From NCBI RefSeq assembly GCF_036324505.1, contig NC_086368.1, forward strand, positions 6,676,521-6,740,520: a DNA stretch of 64,000 bases, given 5' to 3'. Positions 57,401-64,000 of this stretch are shown here, in pieces (positions within the stretch are counted from its first letter, which is position 1; every line of letters starts with the position of its first letter). The translations under genes were made by a program, and so were the position numbers. Source of the stretch: Eleginops maclovinus. Its lineage: Eukaryota > Chordata > Actinopteri > Perciformes > Eleginopidae. The notes beneath the pieces were generated by a model, which was given only the letters and a program-made list of their open reading frames with translations, was not told where the DNA came from and did no database searches.

Positions 57401-60400
57401 CTGTCAGAACCTTAAAAGGGTATGTTTTTTTGTTTCGGACACTTACGTTGGTCAATAAGGGGCTGAAGACGGGTAAAAATCTGCATATACTGTATATTTA
57501 CAGTATCTCACAAAAGTGAGTAAACCCCTCACATTTTTGTAAATATTTTATTATATCTTTTCATGGGACAACACTGAAGATATGACACTTTGATACAATG
57601 TAAAGTAGTCAGTGTACAGCTTGTATAACAGTGTAAATGTACTGTGCCCTCAAAATAACTCTACACACAGCCATTAATGTCTAAACCGCTGGCAACAAAA
57701 GTGAGTACACCCCAAAGTGAAAATGGCCAAATTTTGCCCAATTAGCCATTTTCCCTCCCTGGTGTCATGTGACTCGTTAGTGTTACAAGGTCTCAGGTGT
57801 GAATGGGGAACAGGTGTGTTAACTTTGGTGTTATCGCTCTCACACTCTCTCATACTGCTCACTGGAAGTTCAACATGGCACCCCATGGCAAAGAACTCTC
57901 TGAGGATCTGAAAAAAAGAAGTGATGCTCTACATAAAGATGGCCTAGACCAGGGGTGCCCAACCTTTATTGAACCAAGATCTATTTTTAAAGTTGATGGT
58001 GTGTCGAGATCTACCAAGCCATATCGAAAGCCATAGCGTAGCCACAATTAATTGTGCACCTATATAATAACACAATGTTCTGACACAAAGATCAAGTTTT
58101 AACAATAATAATACATTTATTGAAGTAAATGTACGTCGTGCAAAGAATAAGCACAAGTAGGCCTAGGACTGGCCCGTAACAACACAACAACATACAACCC
58201 AATTAATACAATGCCTAATTCAAGTTGGTAGTCGTAACAAGGTGGTCATCAGTCCTGGTGGATCTGTATTTTGACTTAATGATTTTCATATGTGAAAAGG
58301 CAGACTCACACAAAAATGTTGATCCAAAAAGTGCAGTCAAATTCTTTGCAGTTTGTCTGAGGTTGGGGTACCTCTCTTTCTGCATTAGATTCCAGAGTTG
58401 GACATTTGTGTCAGGTGTAGCTCTTGATTTGAGCTCAATGTCATTATTTAGTGTGAGGATCTCATTCTCAATAGCACCGCTATCCAGGTTGAAGAGTGAT
58501 GCCACTTTGGACGTTATACAATCCACATCTATATTTTCCCCAAATGGAAAACTGAGAAAACTGACAACAGGCTCAATGGATGCAAAGTCAGTAAAGCTCC
58601 TGTCAAATTCTGACAAGATGCTTTGCACTTGATCATCATAACGTGCACTCTCAAGCTCCGCACAGTCTTTGCCCTGACGCTTAAGTTCTGTGTCCATGTG
58701 TGGAAAGTTCCGCAGATCACACTGTTGCAACCTGCTTGATAGAGCTGATCATGTTGATGATGTGTTTGTTCTTACCCTGCAGCTCTAGATTCAAGTTATT
58801 GAGCTTGTCAGTCAGATCAGTAAGAAAGGCTAAATCCAAGAGCCACTGACTGTCTTCTAGCTGTGCATGTTCAGCATGGTTTGAACGTTTCAGAAATTCT
58901 TTAATTTCGGGCAACAATTCAGAAAACCGTTCCAGAAATGTACCTCTGCTGAGCCACCTTACGTCTGTGTGCAGCAGCAGATCTGTGTGTTCTGCACCGG
59001 TCTCCTCCAGTTGCGCACGGAATAATCGCCTCTGCAGACTCCTGGCCCGAACAGAACACGCAATCTTGATAGCCACATCCATCACGTCTTTCATATTTAA
59101 AAGTTTCCCGCACAACCCTTGCTGGTGAATTATACAATGGTAATTCAGGAAATCCAGGAAAGATTCAGACTGTTTGCACAATCCAATGAACCCAGCAGTA
59201 CGTCCAATCATTGCTGGAGCCCCATCAGTTGTAATGGAGATGAGTTTGAAGAGGGGCAACTTGCTCTTACTAACAAATTCCATAAAAACCGGAAAAAAAT
59301 ATGTGTGCCTCTTGTGTGCCCTTTCAAAGGCAAAGTGGTCAGCAGCTCTTCTTTTACACTCATATTGTCGAAAACCATTCTAATGAACACACATAGCTGA
59401 GCCACATCCACAGCATCAGTGGATTCATCGAAATGCAGAGAAAAACACTTACATGTGTCAATATAATTTCTCAATTGCTGTTCAACATCCTCCATCATTC
59501 CCTTGCATCGCCGTGTAACAGAATTTCTTGATAGCTGCACATCCTGAATAGCAGACACAATCTCCTTTCGATTTTTAAAATCGGCAAAAAGCGCATCGGC
59601 GGCTTCCATGAACGCTTCTTTCACAATCTCACCATCCTTGAAAGATTTCTTTCCGTTTGCTAGAACACGACAGACACGATAAGAAGCTATGGTTGCAGCC
59701 TTACTCGTGGTATTGGGCCTGGTACAAATGGACTGTTGTGCTGCTCGCTGACTTTTCAATTCCTTGACTTTTCGGGCGTGCAGTGGTGATTTAGCTGGGA
59801 AGTTTGTATCGTAGCTCTTGTGGACCGTCTTGAAATGCAGCTCCAAATTCCCTTTCTTTGGTAAAGCCACATTTGCATTGCAGATAAGACAGATGGACTT
59901 GGCATTCGAACACACGAAAAAATAATCCTCCTCCCACCCCACAGATTTTTTAGCTTCTGCTGCCATGGTAGTATCCACTCGCTCTAGTCAAGTTTCTCGT
60001 GCCCTTTTGAGTCCTTAGTTAGAACCTAGCAACCATACCATGCGCGCGCAGATAGAAAGAAGCGCGTGAGATTTTTTCTTTGATTATGCCTGATCTATCT
60101 TACTACAGCTGTACAAATCTACACACTGCTTCACGCGATCAGCAGTTCATTGTGCCTATTTAAGATGTTTTAAGTTGGAAGTTTTAATGTAGGCCTATTT
60201 TACACAACAGTAGGAGGATAGCCTACACACAACATTTTCTCGCGATCGAATGGAACTCAGCCCGCGATCGACTGGTAGCCCGCGATCGACTGGTTGGGCA
60301 CCCCTGGCCTAGGCTATAAGAAGATGGCCAACACCCTGAAACTGAGCTGCAGCACGGTGGCTAAGACCATACAGCGGTTTAACAGGACAGGCTCCACTCA

Positions 60401-61721
60401 GAACAGACCGCGCCATGGTCGACCAAAGAAGTTGAGTGCACGTGCTCAGCGTCATATCCAGAGGGTGTCTCTTGAAAATAGACGTATGACTGCTGCCAGC
60501 ATTGCTGCAGAGGTTAAAGGGGTGGGGGGTCAGTCTGTGGGGCATCTGTGGGGTATCCTCAAACGGAAGCTGGAGGAGCGCAAGGTCTCTAACATCCACA
60601 AGCTCCGTGATGTCGTCATGGAAGAGTGGAAGAGGATTCCAGTGGCAGCTTGTGAAGCTCTAGTGAACTCTATGCCCAAGAGAGTTAAGGCAGTTCTGGA
60701 AAATAATGGTGGCCACACAAAATATCGACACTTTGGGCACAATTTGGCCATTTTCACTTTGGGGTGTACTCACTTTTGTTGCCAGCGGTTTAGACATTAA
60801 TGGCTGTGTGTTGAGTTATTTTGAGGGCACAGCAAAGGTACACTGTTATACAAGCTGTACACTGACTACTTTACATTGTATCAAAGTGTCATATCTTCAG
60901 TGTTGTTCCATTAAAAGATATAATACAATATTTACAAAAATGTGAGGGGTGTACTCACTTTTTTGAGACACTGTACTTTTCCCATTAAAGGTATGCGTTG
61001 AAATTGTGTTTGTTGTTTAGGATGCTAAATGAGTGAAATGATTTGAAGTAACTAGGTGTTAGCCATGATAACAGCTGTTTGGATTCTCTAGATGAAAGGA
61101 AAGGTGCTTCAATGCTTCCTTAGTTATTTTCATTTAGCATAGGATACACTTGACCATCCATTCAGAAAGAAAAGGAAAAAATTAATCGGAAAAAAATCCT
61201 TAAAATTACAGTTGTTTTTCATAAATCATCTGATGGTGACTGTTCAGAATTCTGTGGATGATTATAGTTGTTCTCCTGCAATAACATCCCGTTGGCCCAT
61301 ATTTACGCCACAAAGTATAAGCGCGTTCAGATTCTCTAGGCACCGCACTCTCTGTCGTAAGACTTTATGAACTCTCCTTCACACCTGTACTCTGCCCCAT
61401 GATGTTTTACATTGGGTCTTAGAAAAGTTGTTTGCAAAAGACGAAGGACCTGCCACTAACAGGCTGGGCAATGGGGAAACATTTGACTCAGAGGAAATGT
61501 CTCCTTTTAAGTCATCTATGAACATACTTTGCTTCGGTAGGACACAGCATAGAGGATTATTGTGAGGTTGTTTGTAAGAGCCTTCTCACCGAAAGGTTTT
61601 TCTGATGTGACTGTTGAGGCAAATACTGCACGGCAGAAGCAACGGGTTCCACTGCTTGTTTCTCCGCAGAACTCATGAGAGCTACAGAACCGGCCCTGAC
61701 AGAAGGCCTGAGGCTCTGCGG
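45379..61721 (-). CDS. Uromodulin/GP2-like ZP-domain glycoprotein, 5' partial
   Basis: Six minus-strand exons join in phase: 61721-61590, 57266-57076, 56281-56133, 47596-47348, 46406-46244 and 45468-45379. The order is a Cys-rich EGF/D8C-like module (FCSSHEFCGETSSGTRCFC), then ZP-N (EAVTCNGSSRVATLYGCLL), an inter-domain linker, then ZP-C (NGCANPADDTVVIESNGERL and MYLHCRLNLC). A consensus furin site (GARRRRS) and a terminal hydrophobic patch (SIVIMAWGI) precede the stop. ZP proteins are secreted, cleaved at the furin site and polymerise into extracellular filaments. The signal-peptide exon is not certain. The closest families are uromodulin, GP2 and tectorin-like fish proteins; I cannot name the ortholog. 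Confidence 0.87.
45469..46243 (-). other. ZP gene intron
   Basis: AT-rich intron, no exon or element recognised. Confidence 0.55.
46244..46406 (-). CDS. ZP gene exon: ZP-C, second part
   Basis: Phase 2 in, 0 out. Reads CANPADDTVVIESNGERLTD, YFSFNMFKFNGNSRDMYLHC and RLNLCLKSDNSCTR, the usual ZP-C cysteine block. Donor GTACGT. Confidence 0.92.
46407..47347 (-). other. ZP gene intron
   Basis: AT-rich intron of 941 bp; nothing recognised in it. Confidence 0.55.
47348..47596 (-). CDS. ZP gene exon: ZP-C, first part
   Basis: Phase 2 in, 2 out. Reads TSGIWNYTLSMRAYMDAHRE, then PVTPNTQLKLNQKVWLELQA and VALVTENCYATSDPSPHTNL. Matches the ZP-C start (MxxYxD, then ENCYAT). Acceptor TTTTCAG, donor GTAAGA. 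Confidence 0.92.
47860..48300 (-). repeat. Unclassified interspersed repeat in a ZP intron
   Basis: A 0.4-kb block running from TGTCAGAGTTGGGGAAACAG to GGGTCATGACA. On the complement it reads CTTCCTGTCTGCGTTTCC, CACCTGTTGCCCC and CTTCATGTCTGAAGC, a style common in fish repeats. Ends TGTCA and TGACA may be a short inverted repeat. The family is not named. Confidence 0.4.
48301..49597 (-). other. ZP gene intron, left of the L1
   Basis: AT-rich sequence. It ends with GTAGCTTCGGATAAAAGCGT and CAGCTGAAT (49567-49596), a L2/SINE-type 3' tail common in fish. No exon recognised. Confidence 0.5.
49760..50641 (+). CDS. L1 ORF1 protein, intact
   Basis: A 293-codon uninterrupted frame from ATG MPTKKAQNKSRAHFSPSEEE to a TAG. 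A coiled coil with VERDLQDFSARMDEAEVRIS and LLTNKLDKLE spans about residues 65-140. An RRM-like domain starts near RRSNLRLVNVPEKMEGNDAV, followed by IERAHRLPGR and the C-terminal domain with FFPDFSTELHRRRRGFDRVK. ORF1 proteins form trimers that coat LINE RNA and act as chaperones. An upstream GTG would extend it by 16 codons; the ATG is preferred. Intactness suggests recent insertion. Confidence 0.9.
   Translation: MPTKKAQNKSRAHFSPSEEEEVSDANSLANSTGEASHVCHGDVDAGGAHNMDIIQILDGIRNDFSTKTDMVLKAIQDVERDLQDFSARMDEAEVRISSVEDTVNSEKGKTDALVKQVTLLTNKLDKLENRSRRSNLRLVNVPEKMEGNDAVAFLEKWLPEALGPEAFPRHPLIERAHRLPGRTQPNRSTRPRVLIEKFLNFQDKVRVMRAARAKGKVICGGQEIMFFPDFSTELHRRRRGFDRVKQQLLSMNIRYGIIYPAKLRVTSDGQSREFETPADAESFIQGLQNTKDS
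51376..55173 (+). pseudogene. L1 ORF2 (endonuclease-reverse transcriptase), lightly damaged
   Basis: Endonuclease 51376 to about 52100: FTSWNVRGMVKLTKLKQVIT, FIQETHLLKED, IILAGDLNCALEPELD, HSRIDYF and SDHAPT. Reverse transcriptase about 52750-53620: GGKASGPDGLPIDVYKLF, SSYRPISLLNSDAKILAKAL, LSLDAEKVFDRVEWPYLLEV, GTRQGSPLSPLLF and YADD at 53468-53479. The C-terminal part has LCYKCNNHQGTLYHCLWKC. An in-frame TAA lies at 52000-52002. Frameshifts lie near 52375 (an A-run) and 53900, and the frame is broken again near 54410 and 54710. The first codon reads TTG. About five lesions in 3.8 kb, so inactive but young. Confidence 0.9.
55401..56132 (-). other. ZP gene intron, right of the L1
   Basis: AT-rich intron sequence. 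No exon or element seen. Confidence 0.55.
56133..56281 (-). CDS. ZP gene exon: end of ZP-N
   Basis: Phase 0 in, 2 out. Reads MNNESEIINKNGVMLETNGM, ELVDFTCPFTFPDIDIDFSV and ends VKSGFSK. Donor GTATGT. The next exon is more than 8 kb away because of the L1 insertion. Confidence 0.9.
56282..57075 (-). other. ZP gene intron with an inverted copy of the 35225-35600 repeat
   Basis: About 56650-56905 matches, in reverse, the start of the repeat at 35225 (complement CTTAAAGAGGCCCTATTATG, then TTTCCTGTAGTGTGTTAT). Elsewhere AT-rich. Confidence 0.5.
57076..57266 (-). CDS. ZP gene exon: ZP-N domain, first part
   Basis: Phase 1 in, 0 out. Reads VTCNGSSRVATLYGCLLEDK, GISYSDLHLFDTTCISEMD and ends TKPCGSIIK. 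The cysteine spacing is typical of ZP-N. Acceptor TTGTTCAG, donor GTGGGT. Confidence 0.9.
57950..60306 (-). mobile_element. hAT element A2, longer relative of A1
   Basis: Starts CAGGGGTGCCCAACC and ends GGTTGGGCACCCCTG. The duplications are GCCTAGAC (57942-57949) and GCCTAGGC (60307-60314), 7 of 8. It is 2.36 kb with three CGATCGACTGG-type subterminal repeats at the right. It lies within the Tc1 transposase and carries a minus-strand transposase. Confidence 0.94.
58215..59978 (-). pseudogene. hAT transposase of A2 (ZBED5/GTF2IRD2-like)
   Basis: Frames 59978-59208, 59283-58717 and 58730-58215 form one transposase with two frame changes. The BED-like finger reads ICLICNANVALPKKGNLELH with FKTVH. 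The core has SLHFDESTDAVDVAQLCVFI, ITTDGAPAMIGRTAGFIGLC, HCIIHQQGLCGK and VRWLSRGTFLERFSELL. The C-terminus has FGSTFLCESAFSHMKIIKSK and is then cut by a deletion of about 100 bp after RTDDHLV relative to A1. The frame changes near 59270 and 58725 are short overlaps. Confidence 0.9.
60976..61589 (-). other. ZP gene intron
   Basis: Sequence between the Tc1 and the Cys-rich exon. AT-rich, no exon or element recognised. Confidence 0.55.
61590..61721 (-). CDS. ZP gene exon: Cys-rich EGF/D8C-like module
   Basis: Acceptor TTTTCAG, donor GTGAGA. Reads AEPQAFCQGRFCSSHEFCGE and then TSSGTRCFCRAVF, five cysteines in a pattern seen before the ZP domain in uromodulin-like proteins. The frame stays open upstream to an ATG at 61836 with a hydrophobic leader, so this could alternatively be the first coding exon. 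Confidence 0.82.
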
Positions 61722-61849
61722 CTGAAAAGAAACACAAAGGGCAAGGAGAGCGCATTTCAACAGCAAGGCAATTAAAGTGCTTCACAAAAAAAACAATAAA
61801 AGTTAAATAGGCAGCGACTGAAAGAGAAGTCTTCAACCTTGATTTAAAG

Positions 61850-62210
61850 GTCCCCTATTTTGCAAAATGCACTTTTTTCTGTCTTTTATACATAAATGTG
61901 TGTCCCCGGTGTGTAAGTAGAATCACAAAGTGTCCGAAAATACAACCCTCTCTCTTTTTTCTCCTCACACACATTTCTACAAATGAGCTGATCTAGATTT
62001 GTTTCGGTTATGAAGTCATATCGGAAATGTGGGCTGGCTTTACAATGAACTCCTGGCAATGTCCCATTCAGGAACAGGGCTGAAATAGAGGTTGTATGAG
62101 GCACGCTACAATAGGTGATCTATTTGGTATTTTGAGCACTTCACAGACATGTTTTGTATGGATATGGCCCTACAATATATTGTTAAGATATAGCATAATA
62201 GAAGACCTTT
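61850..62210 (+). repeat. Teleost interspersed repeat, second copy
   Basis: Begins AAAGGTCCCCTATTTTGCAA and shares GCACTTTTTTCTGTC, CCCCGGTGTGTAAG, TACAACCCTCTCTC, GAGCTGATC and CACTTCACAGACATGTTTTG with the inverted block at 13350-14235. Two copies in one window make it a repeat family; I do not name it. Confidence 0.65.
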
Positions 62211-62446
62211 TAAAAGAGAAAGAGTTGCAGGTGCAGTTTTCTGGTGGTTTTTAAAACAAACAGAGTGCTGTCCATTTTTGTGTCTGGGGACAGAAGCTAA
62301 CCAGACAACCTTTGAACTTTGGAGTTTTGATATGGACTTGTTGTTTTAAATGAAGCCCCTATTTATACAGTATGCCTACTTTTTGAATGATTATAGTGCA
62401 TTGCATAGATTTTGGATTTGTTAGGTAGATGTAATAGCTCTTTTTT

Positions 62447-63786
<1,340 letters not shown>

Positions 63787-63839
63787 TTGTTTTATTATAC
63801 ATTTTGCTTTTCGTTGATGATTTCACTAAGATCACAGAA

Positions 63840-64000
63840 ATTAACCAACATACCCAAAACAAAAAGGCTCAAAAGACGACGGCGAAAAGCATCGCCAATG
63901 GTAAGAAATGATCTTCCTGTTTTGAGTGGGCGTGATCTAATGAATGAATATTTTAATTTGCTCGCTTTAACTATTTTTGCAGCTGGGAAAGATATTTAAT
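63840..64000 (+). CDS. Possible exon pair at the right edge, product unknown
   Basis: A basic stretch KLTNIPKTKRLKRRRRKASP ends at 63900 with a good donor (ATG|GTAAGA). A compact 81-base intron then ends TTTAACTATTTTTGCAG (63981) and the frame continues LGKIFN in phase 0. The left edge could be the acceptor ATCACAG near 63838. The splice signals are convincing, but no family is recognised and the second exon is cut off by the window. It might equally be chance. Confidence 0.3.

Larger units (their letters stand above)
57874..60736 (+). pseudogene. Tc1 transposase, core-deleted and split
   Basis: Start MAPHGKELSEDLKKRSDALH, then hAT A2 (57950-60306), then MANTLKLSCSTVAKTIQRFN, GRPKKLSARAQRHIQRVSLE and ENRRMTAASIAAEV. 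From there the frame jumps to EWKRIPVAACEALVNSMPKR and AVLENNGGHTKY, the C-terminus. The DDE catalytic core is absent, so the copy was non-autonomous even before the hAT arrived. Confidence 0.88.
57501..60973 (+). mobile_element. Tc1 element with deleted core, split by hAT A2
   Basis: Left end CAGTATCTCACAAAAGTGAG and right end CTCACTTTTTTGAGACACTG, flanked by TA (57499-57500 and 60974-60975). Inner inverted repeats around ACACTTTGATACAATGTAAA extend the termini to about 220 bp. Without the hAT insertion it is about 1.1 kb, shorter than an intact Tc1 (about 1.6 kb). Confidence 0.92.

Overview
The window looks like nuclear DNA of a ray-finned (probably percomorph) fish. It has small vertebrate exons split by introns, long CA/GT and CTGT microsatellites, and a typical teleost repeat mix: hAT, Tc1/mariner, piggyBac, L1-clade LINEs and a tRNA-derived SINE. 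Nothing prokaryotic is present. Two host genes are supported by complete, phase-consistent splice reconstructions. They are convergent.

Layout. 1-2205 is the 5' part of a ZNF862-like hAT element whose reading frame is still open. 2206-7212 is an older repeat broken by two further hAT copies. 7213-38772 (+) holds 14 exons of PXK (PX-domain-containing kinase-like protein), from just after the PX domain to the stop. The PX-domain exons must lie left of the window. PXK intron 12 (16045-33005) is swollen by a full-length L1 flanked by a 15-bp target duplication. That L1 was later invaded by a piggyBac, which was in turn invaded by a hAT (itself carrying a small P-like THAP element) and by a Tc1. 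Two more hATs sit elsewhere in the same L1. 38773-45378 is the PXK 3' UTR and intergenic DNA with one hAT remnant.

45379-61721 (-) holds six exons of a uromodulin/GP2-like ZP-domain glycoprotein: a Cys-rich module, ZP-N, ZP-C, a furin-type site and a terminal hydrophobic patch. One of its introns carries a second full-length L1 (49614-55384) with a 16-bp target duplication. Another carries a deleted Tc1 (57501-60973) that contains a hAT copy. 61722-64000 is repeat and intergenic DNA with a long CA array, ending in a possible exon pair on the + strand.

The host genes show no operon-like cooperation; they are neighbours. The most informative content is the dated order of transposon insertions, read from target duplications, and the dinucleotide repeats that abut several PXK splice sites. 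No new defence-like or RNA-guided system was found. The least ordinary items are the P-like THAP element, the uninterrupted ZNF862-like frame with a PIP-box-like start, and the six-element nest.
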